A program made the position numbers and the translations under genes. From Rhododendron vialii (Eukaryota; Streptophyta; Magnoliopsida; Ericales; Ericaceae), in assembly GCF_030253575.1 (NCBI RefSeq), contig NC_080559.1, positions 26,934,501 through 26,998,500 on the forward strand: DNA of 64,000 bases, read 5' to 3'. Numbering within the stretch: position 1 is the stretch's first letter; every line of letters begins with the position of its first letter. Under the pieces are notes generated by a model, which saw only the letters and a list, made by a program, of their open reading frames with translations, was not told the origin of the DNA and did no database searches. Shown piece by piece: positions 1 to 17,100 of this stretch.

Positions 1-1
1 G

Positions 2-3000
2 ACAAAAGGTGACCGTGCCTGTGTTGAAATCTTAAAAAGAAAGGTTGATGCTATTCTTCAAGTTGGTGAACAAAAAAGGTCAGCATCTGAATCATTATGG
101 TCGCATTGATTTTTGACCTGCTAGGTGATAAGATTTTCACTATTATTTGTTTCGAGTACATTTGGAGCTTAATTACAAGTTGATTGCCTTGACAATTGCT
201 GAGATTCTTTCATTTTATTGGTCCTAATCTCTTTTTAGCAGGGAAGCCAATGAGCAGTTGGGTTCTTCACTAGCAAGTGCTGAAGTAGTTCCTGAAGCTG
301 ACAAGAAGAAGAAAAAGAAGAAGAAAAAGAATGAGGAAAAGACTGGTGACGCTGGCAGCAAGAGTAATATACAGACTAAGGCTGCTACCACGGACATGGA
401 GCAGGATCAACCAGTTCAGAAGGAACATGATGAGAAGTGAGTGCTTATTGATTTTGGAAGCTAATAATTATACCACTGTTCTACTGTGCATTGAACTTGT
501 CGATCTGCATGCTTCTCTCATTGGTAATCTTACTCCGTTAAAAGTATTGCGAAAAAGTTAGAACAGAAAATAGAAGGAAAAGAAGAGGAGAGATAAAACT
601 TGAAGCTATGCAGGGGTTTCATCATGTGGGAATTATCATATCTTCAAGCCTGCAGCAATGTTATCCAACTAAGAGTCTAAGACCCGTTATCAGAACCATT
701 GATGCATGTTTTTCTTTTCCCTTTGTTTTTTTCTCACCTAAGATATTAGCTTCTTTCAGAGGCGATATTGCAGCTTTTGTGTAAGTGTCCGTAATTGTAA
801 ATTTGTAACTACATTGTACGCCTCTTTTTTTTTTTTGTCCTCATAGATATGACACTCTGCTCCTCCATTGAAAATGGAATGTCTCGTATCAGTTTGTAAT
901 TTGTATATTTACCACCGGATGCAATATGTAATATAGTCTCAACTACCTGCTCTACTCTTAGAGTACAAATGTAATCTGCACATAGCGTTAGTTACACTTT
1001 TGAGACTTTTTTCTATTGAGTGATTCTATTTAAACAGAACAATTCTTTCTAGCCCAAGGTTTCTCTTTACACTCATTTACCTCATCTTTAACCTAATTTT
1101 TTTCTGCCACTTACTTTTCAGCCAATGTCATTGCCCGGGAATTGCAAATAACAGTGCTCTCACTTTGACTATTCTTACAAAATCTTGAGAGTATAAATAA
1201 CAGAGCATCAAATACCCTCTGCAATTTAAAGCTTCAAAGCTCTTTCATTATCTTATATCGTTTCGAGTTTGATTTATTGTATTTTTCGCGTCATGCCCTA
1301 ATTTTCACTATTGGTTTGTGCTTGCAGTGCAATTAATTGCCAACTGTTCTGGGAAATTGTGGTTGATACTCTGATATATTGAGTTTAGCGTTAAGTTGAA
1401 GACAAGGTGCATGTAAGAGTGGATTAAATTTTTTACTTGGTCGTAGAAGAAAATTGGGGCCAAAAAGAATTTTTATGGATTCAAATAGAATCACTATTTC
1501 CTATTCGATCATAAAATGCAACATTTAAAATAGGGATACATTGCCTAAAAAGTGAGGAGAGAGGGGGAGGTAGATTTATTGGGAGAATATTCTTTGTAAC
1601 TTTTACAAATAAGTGATTAGACGGCTACAACCTTCACATAAAAGATGATCGGACGGCTGAAGAGTTACTCATGTTTTGTATGCCTAGACATTTTCCGCTT
1701 TGTTTCATAACAAAGATTGATATATGCCTGTATTCATTGCTTAGATGGAGTAATTAGTTTTAGCATTGGTTCTAATTGTATTATGATGTTAATGCTAGAT
1801 ACAAGGTAGTAATTTTTGGTGGATATGTCAGGGACCTTGACATTGATGCTGACTCTAAGGCTGAGGAAAAGAAAAGGAAGAAGAAAAAGAGCAAGAAGCA
1901 GAGTAGCAATACAGATACCGACCTTAGCGTTCCAGAGAAGATTGTATCTACTAAAGAGGACATAGAGAAGGAAACTGGATCCAAGCCATTTCAAGTAAGG
2001 ACCTTCCCCAACGGATTGGTCATTGAAGAGTTGGCAATGGGTAAGCCGGATGGGAAGAAAGCTTCTCCTGGGAAAAAGGTAAAGCTCTGTGACACTTCAG
2101 ATGTAATCTACAAGATTGGATCTGTCAAAGGATGGTTTCCTTCTGAGATGCCATGTGGTCCATATTAACTACTCATCTAGTGTGTTAGAACTTAGAATGT
2201 GTGAGACACATGGTGCAAACGTGCAACTTCTTGGCAAACCAAAAATAGAAGGCACCTGTTACAACTTTGGTTTTAGTTGAGTCATACCTTTCTAGACTGG
2301 TGGAATTTGTTGTAAACTATTATGCTGCATTTTTTCCTATTACTAGATGGTACACAATCATACTAGGTCCGCTCATCCATGCACCATGCATTAGAACTTA
2401 GAAGTACCAACACTAGTACGGTTTTGGCTACATTTTTACCCAAAAGAGGAAAACAAGCTAAGAAGGAAATATGTGCATATAATCTTTGGTTTCCACTGCT
2501 ATACTTGTGTTTGAGCATTTTTGTCAGTTATGACAGGAGTTTGTTTGTTTTCAGGTGAGCGTCCGTTATATTGGCAAGTTGAAAAAGAATGGTGAAATAT
2601 TTGACTCTAATATTGGCAGAGCACCTTTTAAGTTCCGCCTAGGTGACTTTTATACTGAGTTTAAGCACATAGAGTCTGTGTTTGGATGTCATATTTATCG
2701 AGGGATTTGTAAAGGGAAAAGAAAATGAAAGGGCTTTCCGCCACATTTCCGAGCTGTGTTTCCCTTGGATTTTCTTTTCTTCCTAAAATTTCCTTCAAAT
2801 CAAATATCCAAATGCAGCTTTGAGGAGCTTTTATCAATTGTGTTGAATTGTTTTGCTTTGTTGCCCCCAGGAGTAGGAGAAGTAATTAAGGGCTGGGATG
2901 TTGGGGTCAATGGTAATATATTTTACAATTCAAGAGACTTTTCATATATTGTTCCTTCATTTTATTTGCAAATTGAAATGAATTATGAATGACATTTTTA

Positions 3001-3566
3001 TTCGTATCTAATCATCAGGCATGCGTGTTGGGGACAGAAGAAGACTCACAATTCCACCAGCCATGGGGTATGCAATTGCTTTTATTTCCTATGCTTACCT
3101 ATACTTGTATAAGATGGACTAATTGAATACCACACCCACCTTTCATTTAGTTTACGGGTCAAACTGAATCATGTTTTTAGCTACTTAATTTCAATTTTTC
3201 ACCACCCACGTCAATCATTTGTATTTTTAACCTCTTCATGCAAGTCTGCCCTTTTCAATCTTCATACTTCGACCTGCAAATGGACACTTTATACTGTTTA
3301 TGTCTGACAAATTCAAATTATTGTTTTTCTAGCAAGTGGATTGGGGTCTCGCAATTCTTAGATGACACTCTTTGTTGACATAAAAGATTTAAAGCTTATT
3401 CTATAGAATGGAAAATTGGGCCTTTTATGAGATACTGTTTTGTTTCTCCGTGATGGCATTCATTCGTTTGCATGTATGATGCAGTTATGGGGCTAAAGGT
3501 GCTGGTCGAGCAATTCCACCCAATTCGTGGTTGGTTTTTGATGTTGAGTTGGTAGAAGTCCGTTGA
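2..3566 (+). CDS. FKBP53: FKBP53-like nuclear peptidyl-prolyl isomerase, C-terminal part (5' end outside window)
   Basis: Peptidyl-prolyl cis-trans isomerase of the plant nuclear FKBP43/FKBP53 group. FKBP53 of Arabidopsis is known as a histone chaperone that acts on rDNA chromatin. Exons that join in phase: up to 78, 242-436, 1832-2078, 2555-2642, 2871-2912, 3019-3067, 3485-3566, ending in TGA. The first three encode a charged linker with long Lys runs (KKKKKKKKK near 303-330; KKRKKKKSKK near 1870-1900), probably nuclear localisation or histone/DNA contact. The FKBP fold runs from QVRTFPNGL (about 1993) to the stop and has the family landmarks VRYIGKL, FDSNIG, the hydrophobic-pocket Trp in IKGWDVGVNG, RRRLTIPPAMGYG, and IPPNSWLVFDVELVEV. 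The acidic, nucleoplasmin-like N-terminal domain expected for the family must lie upstream of position 1. FKBP43 is the alternative; MGKPDGK just before the fold favours FKBP53. The longest intron, 437-1831, could hide a small exon that I did not see. Confidence 0.9.
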
Positions 3567-5167
3567 TCCTCTTCTAGCAAGTGAGGTAATTGCCCGTTCT
3601 TCTCGTCAATTGGGAGCATACAAGAGCAGTTGAAGGGGTATGATTCTCTGTATCCCAGTTTTGGAAATGGTTGTAAAAGAGTGGCCATATGAGAGAGAGG
3701 ACTTGTTGCTGCTGCTTTCTTTTTTGTTTTGCAAAAAATGGAGCCTAAAACAAATTTGGGAGTTATTCACTTGAATCTATACAAAAGTTGTATTTTGGGG
3801 GATTGTTTTTCCATAATATCCGGGTTTGCAGATAAAGAATTACTCATTGCATGGTAGTCCGGTGTTAGGCACCATGTACTCCCATAGATTTAACGCGGTT
3901 CAAACCTCACTACTATAACTAACAATGTTGTTGACTTTCACCAACCAAAAGAATATGCTTTTCCTTTCTAGAAATTGGTTGGTAAGATCATATTTGATAT
4001 GCCTTATTAGCTTGTCTAATTGCTATCTTGGAGCTTATTGAGTATAAGCCTTCTTTGATGGGTAAATGGACGAATCCTGATCATGGTGACAGCTTTTGAT
4101 TTTGATAAGCGATCGTACTTTTCCCGTGAGGCGTGAGGGCATGGTTGTAGGTTGCTCTTTACCTAGGGAATATTTTGGTCATTGCTAACGAATCCTGATC
4201 ATTTTTTTTTTTACGCCGACGAATCCTGATCATGGTGACAGCTTTTGATTTTGATGAGCGATCATACTTTTCCCATGAGGCGTGAGGGGCATGGTTGATG
4301 GTTGTAGGGTGCTCTTTTTACCTAATGCACCGACCCTGATTCGAGTCTTTGACCCTGGAAGATTATTGGGTGGTCCTGATAGTCGCATGTCTAAGCCTCT
4401 ATAATCAAGCGTAACTTCGTATGAATGTGTGGTGAGTAAGAGAGTTGGTGTGGGATGTGGTCCTTCGAGCACCACCCAATAACTCTTGCTTAATGTTTAG
4501 AAGTATTTTCTCTTCCCCTCTTCCCATCGTGGCGATTGTTATGGGAAAAAAGACTCAACCCTTTCTGAGGTGTTTATGGAACGGGGTTCACTCATTTCGT
4601 CCTTTTTTAAAGCTTTCACTGGACTTGTCGGATCATGTCCACACTTGTGCCGAATCCCATGTGAAAGCCAAAATTTGGCATCAAGAATGGCAAAATCCTC
4701 TCTACCCCTTGTGTCAAAGTTAATGCCAAACTTTGGTAGTGCCATTCTTGGAGCCAAATTTGGCATGCCAAATTTGCCAAATCATCCAAGCTATTTGATT
4801 TGCATTAAAAAAGGAAATGAATTTAGTCCAATAATCTAGATTGGAACCGGTGCAGCTACGTTGATATTTTTTTGGCATTTTGAGCACACCAAAAAAGATT
4901 TTAACGTGATTTTGACACCGACAGATTGACTTGCTCTTATGTTTTTGAATTCTCACATCTGTTCTTATATAAACAGCTTTTATCTTCAAAAAAATTATAT
5001 TATTTATTACTAGGTAATTAAATCATAGTCCTAAAACGGGTCTCCACTGAAGTTTTTTTTTTATTTATTATTAGCAAGTCTTTACTTAAGTTTCCATCTA
5101 TGACATCAACATGGATTAAGTTCTCATCCCAAAATTGTGTAATTTACCAAATGGATGTTGCTAATGC
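3567..5167. other. Intergenic region with FKBP53 3' UTR and a 149-bp direct duplication
   Basis: No coding region with recognisable homology. The first few hundred bases are probably the FKBP53 3' UTR. A segment starting CGAATCCTGATCATGG at about 4071 is repeated at about 4220 (roughly 100 bp, few mismatches), with a third short copy of CGAATCCTGATC at 4189. The stretch 4670-4790 has several imperfect copies of a GCCAAATTTGGCA-like motif. Nothing else stands out. Confidence 0.5.
4071..4325. repeat. Two-copy tandem direct repeat, about 149-bp period
   Basis: The block CGAATCCTGATCATGG through TTTTCCC(G/A)TGAGGCGTGAGGG to the GCTCTTT(A)CCTA segment occurs twice in direct orientation (4071-4170 and 4220-4325). 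They differ by single-base changes and small indels. No coding potential. Confidence 0.75.
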
Positions 5168-6764
5168 TAAAACTATTTTTGTTTGCACCAAAAAATGTAC
5201 TGCATAAAAGCCATGTACCTTGTCGGTACAAAACTTTTTGGGAAAAAAACTGAAATAGTCCTTGTAGTTAAGTATTTGTGTCAATTTGGTCACTGTAGTT
5301 GTAATTGGCTCGATTTACACTCTGTACTTTTCATTTTGTTCCAATTTGGTCCAATTACTAACTTCCACTAGTCTGCCGTTAGTCTTTTAAACAACAAAAT
5401 CATATGGCTCCTTTTTTTTAGGGTTAAAATAGACTCGTTCGGCTAAATAAGCCAACTGACTTATTTTTTTTATCCTTATTCAAAATTTTTTCGTATTTGT
5501 TAGTTTTTCGTCAATTTTTTTGGGGTTATTGCATCGTCATGACGAGAGGAATCTAAAAAGTAAAAAATTATGATCGAAATCCAATTTTTTTTGAATAAGG
5601 ACGAAAAAATTGCTTATTGGCTTATTTTTTTTCTTTATTCAAAAAAATTAGGTTTCGATCGTAATTTTTTACTTTTTAGATTCCTCTTGTTATGACGATA
5701 CAATAATTCCCAAAAAAATGACGAAAAACTAACAAATATGAATTTTTTTTGAATAAGGACAAAAAAATAAGCCAGTTGACTTATTTAGCTGAATAGGGTT
5801 ACTCATTCCAACTGGCTTATTTAGCTGAATAGGGTTACTCATTCCCCTCTTGCCCTAATATACCTCTGAACCAAAACACAGCTCATTCTTCCATTCTCCA
5901 TTGATAAGGAGGCACTTGGGAAGAAATTTGGTTATAATTTTCTACAAAAAGTTGCCATCGAATTCAGCATTTTCATGATCAGCCATAAGGCATCATAACC
6001 GTTGATATTGTCTACATGTTCAACTTGTGGACAAATACTGAGATGCCTTATTTTTTCTGCATAGTACTGAAAATGCATATAGAACCATGTCCAAAAGTCA
6101 CAATATGATATAGATCCAAAAGTCACAACATGATAAATAACCATGTCCAAAAGTCAGAATATTATATAAACTCAGTTCCAAATTTACCATGTCATAACCT
6201 AATACATAGACATAACAAACCACTCAACTAGGTTACAATAAACCTAACTTACCAGCCCAAGTGGTTACAAAAAATAGTACCCTGTCATTCCATTCATTTT
6301 CCTACACTTGGCCCATTCACTGATTCATAACTAGAAATGTTGAAAAATAAACCTAAGCCAATTTTTTCGTCTTTATTCAAAAAAAATTGAATTTCGATAA
6401 TAATTTTTTTACTTTTTAGATTCTTCTCGTCATGACGATGCAATAACCCCCCAAAAACTGACGAAAAACTAGCAAATATGAAAAAAATTTGAATAAGGAC
6501 AAAAAATAAGAAAGTTGACTTATTTAGCAGAACGGGTCTGTTTTAACCCCAAAAAAGGGGTCATATGATTTTGGTATTTAAAGGACTAACGGAAGTTAGT
6601 AATTGGACCGATTTGAAACAAAATGAAAAGTACAGAGTATAAATCGAGCCAATTATAACTACAGGGACCAAATTGACATAAACACTTAACTACAACGACT
6701 ATTAGAGTTTTTTTCCCAAACTTTTTTATGCACTACAGTTTTGGCACAAACAAAAATAATTTTG
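5168..6764. mobile_element. Long terminal-inverted-repeat element (unclassified DNA transposon)
   Basis: The left arm (about 5168-5455: TTTTTGTTTGCACCAAAA, then a CAATTTGGTC block, then GTTAAAATAGACTCGTTC) reappears reverse-complemented at about 6505-6764. The inverted repeats are therefore roughly 260-290 bp each. Inside the left half is a second, near-perfect palindrome (about 5430-5800) built from the hairpin family described elsewhere, and one more arm of that family lies at 6355-6520. A 33-bp unit containing ATTTAGCTGAATAGGG is doubled at about 5785-5845. I found no transposase ORF and could not fix a target-site duplication, so the superfamily is open; a Mutator-like foldback is possible. 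Confidence 0.7.
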
Positions 6765-7473
6765 GTTGTACACAAATTTTAAAGAACATAAAATTTGGAT
6801 TGCACACAAATTTTAAAACGTAAAAGAAAACTCACAATCTAACGGCCCAAATACACTCCACACGAAGCACACCGTATTTTCAGCACAGAGGATCTCGGGT
6901 CAATGTTACCACCTGGATTCTAAGCGATTCTGAATTGTGAGGCGAGCATTTATCGACATGTATCAAGTGACAAAAACATCCACGAAATTGGGCAACAACT
7001 GGTATCTTTGAGTGCAGGTTTTCCAATCAAGAAGAATGGTAACTTTTCCAAACTTCGTGCAACTCTTAACAAACACAAATAGCATGCTAAAAACATGAAT
7101 TAGAATAGACATAACACCATCTTCCACTAGGAGTCCTTTTCGATCATCAGAGTAATGGAGAACAAAATTCGCACTTGGCAACCAGAAGAGTGTAGTTCAA
7201 GATGAAATCTCAATCACAACACAAAGCTCAATATCACCTAGTATTCCTCCAGGAAACACCATACAAAAGAGCCGTAAAATAAGGTCCTCTCATAGCTTTA
7301 AAATTCCCCCAACAGATTAACATTCTATGCTAGCCACACTGACAAGTTCTACAAAACAAAATGCTTCTTAACACCGCAAATTTTTCAGCCAAGAGAAAGC
7401 AAAAAGGAAAGGGAGGATGGGGGAACCAGATTATAAAGCTTATTTAAGTACTTTTTAGTGAGAGTCTGGGAAT
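6765..7473. other. Enolase 3' flank and UTR
   Basis: No ORF of interest. The part nearest the enolase stop codon (roughly 7280-7473) is probably its 3' UTR, read on the minus strand. The rest is AT-rich spacer. Confidence 0.5.
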
Positions 7474-12204
<4,731 letters not shown>

Positions 12205-12308
12205 TGTTAGGTCAATCGCAAAACTCTTTCGATCGTTTTTCTGAAACTTTAAGAGTTTTCTGAGAAAATGAGGGAGAAAGTTGGTTGAGGCTTGAGAGTG
12301 GTACCAGT

Positions 12309-12317
12309 ACATATAGT
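12309..12317 (-). promoter_or_regulatory. Possible TATA box of enolase
   Basis: On the minus strand CTATATGT lies about 105 bp upstream of the enolase ATG, in a pyrimidine-rich leader. Spacing suits a TATA element, but the motif is weak and transcription start is not known. Confidence 0.35.
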
Positions 12318-13076
12318 GAGAAAGTAGCTGAGTTCCTTATTTCACTTGCATTTTGATCTTGACCGTTGGATGGGGAGGTGAGGTGAGTGATTAACGGCTG
12401 TGATCGGTTTCTTGGGCATCACGAGACGCTCGTCGAGTTTTGGAAATTCGAATATTCGGTTCTGTGGAACTTTCTTTTTCCAACAGGGGAACCGTCTAAT
12501 AAGGTGAGGCGGTTTCGTGCTAGAAAAGAGTTGGGCGCCCCCTAGTTTTGACCAATGTCAGACAACAATAGTTACTATTGTAATTTGAACCGTTTATTTT
12601 ACAAAACACACAAATAATATTCTTAATTGGAAATCAGCTAGACGTCAATACTTATATGACAAATTAAATTTCTGTTTACAAAATAGACGGTTATGAACAG
12701 TTTAACTTAAAAAAATTAGTGACAGAATTAGGTAATCTGTTTTATAAACCAAAATTTAATTTTTCGATATAGCTATTTATGTCCGATCAAACTGATTTTT
12801 TTGAGTGAAGAAATTATTTTGTAGATCTTGTAAAATGAATGACTCAAATGACTGCGTAAAGGCCCACAATAAGCGGCGGAAAACCCCATGCTTTCCGCTT
12901 CATCCAAACAAAATTTATACTCTTGATAGGAATATCGAATATCAAAACAAAGATTATAGGAATATCGATGAATAGGTAACTTTTTTCTTTAATCAATACG
13001 CGTAATCTCTATAACGGTAATCAGAGATAGGTTAGAAGCTTAAAGTGTGGTGCGAAAGAGCAATTCTACAAATATA
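12318..13076. other. Enolase upstream region, no gene seen
   Basis: AT-rich sequence with no supported ORF. Probably holds the distal enolase promoter. No repeat with clear ends recognised. Confidence 0.4.
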
Positions 13077-13314
13077 CTCATTCCGTTCCGATTTATTTGT
13101 CTCTTTTCACTATTTAGAACCTCTTATAAAATTGTCTATATGTTTCAATTTATAATATTTTTATATGCAATATAGATCTTATTTGATAGATCTCAATTAG
13201 ATCTAAAATATGATATTTTCAAAATTATGTTAAACATTATAGATTGTGAGATATAGACAATTTTTTAAAAGACACATATGTCGAAATTGGACAAACAAAC
13301 TGGGACGGAGAGAG
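13077..13314. mobile_element. Stowaway-like MITE (Tc1/mariner), 238 bp
   Basis: Terminal inverted repeats CTCATTCCGTTCC at the left and GGGACGGAGAGAG at the right match the CTCCCTCCGTCCC-type ends of plant Stowaway elements. They are flanked by TA on both sides (13075-13076 and 13315-13316), the expected target duplication. The interior is AT-rich and non-coding. Confidence 0.8.
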
Positions 13315-13518
13315 TAACTTTAAAACACTACTCTAGACACAACTATGTCCGAAACTGTTAGATATCCATACATTCACATATATCTAATGATTTTCTAGAT
13401 GCAATTGTATTCAAAGTTGTGTTTTAAAGATATGTTCAGACTCTTTGGATGTGAAATTAGAAAACCCCCCCCCCCCCCAGTAAGTTTACAACAACTAATA
13501 AGAACATCCTCGGACTAA

Positions 13519-13873
13519 GAGCATCTTCAATGGGAGATATCAAATCATACATGGACATGTTAACGGTAACATTTTGACACAAAAATTCAATCCAACCCAA
13601 CAGCTTTTTTTATGCCAATTCCTAAGTGGATTTGAAGGCAAGCCTTCTCATGCCAACTTTGACAACCTCCCTCCTCCGTGCCAAATTTCAAAAAATGACC
13701 ATTTGTATTTTGACATAAGGGTTGAAGAGGGATAATTTGATGTCAAATAAATAGAATTTGACATAAGGGTTGGAGAGGAAGTTTTGATGTCAAATTGGAG
13801 ATTCCAAAATGCCACATCAGCCTTCAAAAAAAAATTGACATCCCCAATTTGATGTCAAGGGTTGGAGATGCTC
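13519..13873. mobile_element. Tourist-like MITE (PIF/Harbinger), 355 bp
   Basis: Ends GAGCATCTTCAATGG and GGTTGGAGATGCTC are inverted repeats with TAA on both sides (13516-13518, 13874-13876). The interior is a loose foldback around TTTGACATAAGGGTTG and TTGATGTCAA motifs. Same end family as the elements at 49578 and 56347. Confidence 0.82.
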
Positions 13874-13876
13874 TAA

Positions 13877-14486
13877 GAATACAGCACCTTTGGGCATAGC
13901 CCAACCGATACGTTTGTGATTTTTATGGGCGAATCGGGTGTTTGAGAGTCAATTTTATTTGGAAAAATAACGGTCCAAGACGTGTTTTGATAATTAATAT
14001 CCGCCAATGACATGTTGAGAACATTTGTTAATGCTGAAAATGTCATTGACGAGTAATAATTATCAAAAAACATTCTTTGCCGTCATTTCCCCATTTTATT
14101 TTCAATTTTGGAGACATAACGTTTTTTTTCTACTCCGTCAGAATTTTTTCAAATGTATATACACACAGGATGCATGCGAGTGGGCAAGGGTATTCCCAGT
14201 TTTAAAATTTTACTTAGGCGCGCAAAAAGTTGTATAGGCATGAACAGTGGCGTAAGCTGAAGACCTCTGGAGGCACTATGGAAACACCATCTTCAAAAAA
14301 TATTTGTAACAAAATGATACGACAATAGTCAAAATACGAACTTTCTTCGTTAAAAATACTAGCAAAAGGTATTTTGTCTCGACGAGACGAATCAATGTCA
14401 TAAAAATTTAATGCAAATTAACAAATACAAAAAGAATTTGAATAAAGACAAAAAAACAAAGGTCGTTTTGACTTATTAAGCCAAAC
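13877..14486. other. Intergenic, one arm of the hairpin repeat family
   Basis: No gene. 13930-14100 contains an imperfect palindrome around AATGTCATTGACG and ATAATTATCAAAA. 14335-14480 holds a half-element of the hairpin family (CTCGACGAGACGAATCAATG, then AACAAATAC, then GAATAAAGACAAAA). Confidence 0.45.
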
Positions 14487-14489
14487 TTA

Positions 14490-15277
14490 GAGCCTGTTTG
14501 ATAAAACTGAAAACTGAATGTTAAATGCTGAAAAATTAAGTACTGAAAACTGAATGCTGAATTTTTTTAGCTGAAAAGTTGTTTGGTAAACATATTAAGT
14601 ACTGAATTAAAAAAAAAGATAAATTAATTTTAGTTTCGATTCTCTCTTAATTTACTAATGGTCACAATGTACTTATAATAATGGTGGAATGGTGATTGTG
14701 GTGGTGGTGGTGGTGTATTGGTGGTGATGGAGTGGTGGTGGTGGTGGTTGTGGTTGTGGTTGTGGTGGTGTTGGAGTGCTGACGATAGTGGTGTAATGGT
14801 GGTGGTGGAGTGATGGTGATGTAATGGTGACAGTGAGTAGTGGTGGTGGAGTGATGGTGTAATAGTGACAGTGAATGGTGTCGGTGGATCGGAGTGATAG
14901 TTGTGCAATGGTGATATTGTGGTGGTGGTGGCGGCGGTGACGGTGTGGTCGTGGTGGTGGTAGTGTGGTAACGTTAGTGGTGGTGGTAGTGTGGTAATGG
15001 TAGTGGTGGTGATGGAGTGATAGGAGAGTGGCGGTGGTGGTGGCGAGAGTGGCGGTGGTGGTGGTGGTGGTATGATGATTAAATGCAAGTACACAAGAAT
15101 TCAGCTAGAATTAAGTAGCTCAAAGCTACTCTTTTTTTTATTATAACTTTTTAGCCTACATTTTAAGTACCACTTAATTTGTTAAGCAATGTATAATGTC
15201 GTTATCAAACGTACTGAATCACTTATTACTTAATTGATTCAATTTTAAGTGCTGAATTTAAATTATTAAACAAGCCC
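14490..15277. mobile_element. Tourist-like MITE with a large TGG-type repeat expansion, 788 bp
   Basis: Inverted ends GAGCCTGTTTGATAA and TTATTAAACAAGCCC are flanked by TTA on both sides (14487-14489 and 15278-15280), as for PIF/Harbinger elements. Subterminal AACTGAATGCTGAATT-like motifs also recur inverted on the right. The middle 14680-15075 is a degenerate TGG/TGGTGA array absent from ordinary members of such short elements. Its reverse strand reads as a His/Pro/Thr-rich ORF, which I take to be a by-product of the repeat rather than a protein. Confidence 0.75.
14680..15075. repeat. Degenerate (TGG)n trinucleotide array
   Basis: About 400 bp almost entirely of TGG, TGA and TGT triplets with strong G/T versus C/A strand asymmetry. 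Sits inside the Tourist-like element at 14490-15277. Confidence 0.9.
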
Positions 15278-15280
15278 TTA

Positions 15281-15831
15281 GCCTAAGGCACAATAGACCA
15301 CAACGAGTTTTGCATGTTTTGAAAACTTTGCATGATAGTTTCATTGTCAATGCTTTCAAGTACGTCTCTCTCTATTTGTGCAATCATACTATATATCACT
15401 TGTCCATCGATCGCGTATTCGGTTGCGCCCACTAATTCTTCACATAATTCATAGCTGAAAAGCTAGTACTACTTCTTTTAAGGGTTGATGATTTTTCTAT
15501 ATAATACGTATGAGCTAGTTAGTACACTAGTTAGCATTCCTATCCTAGTAGGAAGGTTCTAACAAGATAGTACGGAACGTCAAAGGGATGGAAGCCCGCT
15601 TTTAATTCCTTTATTTACTTATCCTGCGATGCCCTTTCAACGGTAGCGGTCACAATCGGTAAAATTAATGTCAAAATTAAAAGCAAAAAGACTAATGGAT
15701 AAGCTCGGTGTCTTCCGATCTCCACCATTTTCTGTGCAAGATCACTAAAAAATCTGAAATTTTGCACTGGTCCCACTGTAAATCCACCGCTGGCGTATGA
15801 ACTCTTGAGGGGGACTGGCGGCCTTGTTTAG
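15281..15831. other. Intergenic, nothing recognised
   Basis: No supported ORF, RNA gene or repeat with defined ends. Confidence 0.4.
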
Positions 15832-16005
15832 GCTTGTTCGGTTAGGAATTAGGGTTTTGAATTCAAAATAATTATCCTACTTCAACATTCACTCATTACC
15901 TCTATCTATAATCACTACTTTCATTTTTATCTCTCTCTAATTATTACCCCTATCTTCCTATCCTAATCATTACAATTCAAATCCAAAAATCTCAACCGAA
16001 CAAGC
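15832..16005. mobile_element. Short foldback MITE, 174 bp
   Basis: Ends GCTTGTTCGGTTAGGAATT and AATCTCAACCGAACAAGC are inverted repeats. The interior has ATCTCTCTCTAATTATT-type pyrimidine tracts shared, in opposite orientation, with the foldback at 47145-47339, so the two seem to be one family. Target duplication not resolved. Confidence 0.6.
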
Positions 16006-16019
16006 AGGCTTCTATAACT

Positions 16020-16125
16020 TTTAGAAAAAGTTTTAATTTTGTCTATATTTGAATTTTTTTCGTGTTTGTTAGTTTTGCGTCAAATTTTTGTGACTTATCG
16101 ATTCGTCTCAATGAGACCGAATTGG

Positions 16126-16166
<41 letters not shown>

Positions 16167-16440
16167 CTTTTACCCAATATTTTGAATAAAGACCACTTTT
16201 AAGTAAAAAAAATTTTTTTACTTAAAAGTGGTCTCTTATTCAAAATATTTGGGTATTTACTTTTTTTTTTACTTAAAAGTGGTCATTATTCAAAATATTT
16301 AGATAAAAGTAAAAAGTTTTAGTTTTCAGATTCGCCTTTACGAGACAAATAGAAAAACTAAAAAAATGAGGCACAAAACTAACAAACGCAAAAAAAAAAA
16401 ATAATTAAAGACAAAAACAAAAAAGTGAAAAAAATTGTTA
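16020..16440. repeat. Hairpin repeat with internal (TA)n and multiple inverted arms
   Basis: Left arm carries GTGTTTGTTAGTTTTGCGTC and GATTCGTCTCAATGAGAC; the right arm carries the reverse (GATTCGCCTTTACGAGAC, AAAACTAACAAACGC). Between them are a (TA) run of about 36 bp at 16127-16162 and three copies, in alternating orientation, of a block containing AAAGTGGTC and ATTCAAAATATTTGGGTA. A complete member of the hairpin family that recurs through the window. Confidence 0.7.
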
Positions 16441-17100
16441 GTGGAACGACATCGACCAAAAGAGCCCCTCGATAACTTCAGGTACCAAATTTGCCATCAT
16501 GTAACTCTGTTTATGGGCTGGCCCAGGGTACAGGCTGTTTTTTGATACAAAATTAATACTATAGTAGTAAAACTCTTTGGCTTATGATATGGACCTGCAA
16601 AGTGTGAAGCTAAGCTTGGTTTTAGGTTTGTGTGGAGCTGTTGGGTTGCTGAGATATACTACTATTTTCATATTTCTCTCTGTAATTTTTTCAGAAACAT
16701 TGTATGTGGCCCTGTATCTAAGTAGTACCAGTACTTTATTCCACAAGCTGACAAGCCCTAACTAGAGTGGATGCTCTCTGGCCAGTGGCCTCTATACACC
16801 TATCTAAAAGACAATTGGAGTATTTTGTGACAAAGAGATAAGCCTTGTTTTGATAAGGAGCAATTAAACAATGAAGAAGGAATTAGGTATCTCTGCGAGT
16901 CTGCCGACAAATATCCTCTCTCTTCTTTTTCTTTCCATTTGATTGTACATCAACATTGATCTTTTTTCCTTTGCGTATTGGGCATTCCCGAAATACCACA
17001 TGACATTGTCAGGTGATATCCCCGCAACTAAGAGATTGATCGTCATCATACCTTGTAGATCACTTCTTGTATTCTCTCAATTACCCAACAAAAATGAATA
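16441..17100. other. Intergenic, nothing recognised
   Basis: AT-rich sequence without a supported gene or a repeat with defined ends. Confidence 0.4.

Noticed and set aside
1776-1831. Upstream extension of FKBP53 exon 3 (MYYDVNARYKVVIFGGYVR)
   Set aside because: An AG acceptor at 1830-1831 joins exon 2 in phase directly to DLDIDADSK; the extension is intron read-through.
14630-15094. 154-residue His/Pro/Thr-rich open frame on the minus strand
   Set aside because: It is the antisense of a TGG trinucleotide array inside a MITE; no domain or codon structure beyond the repeat.
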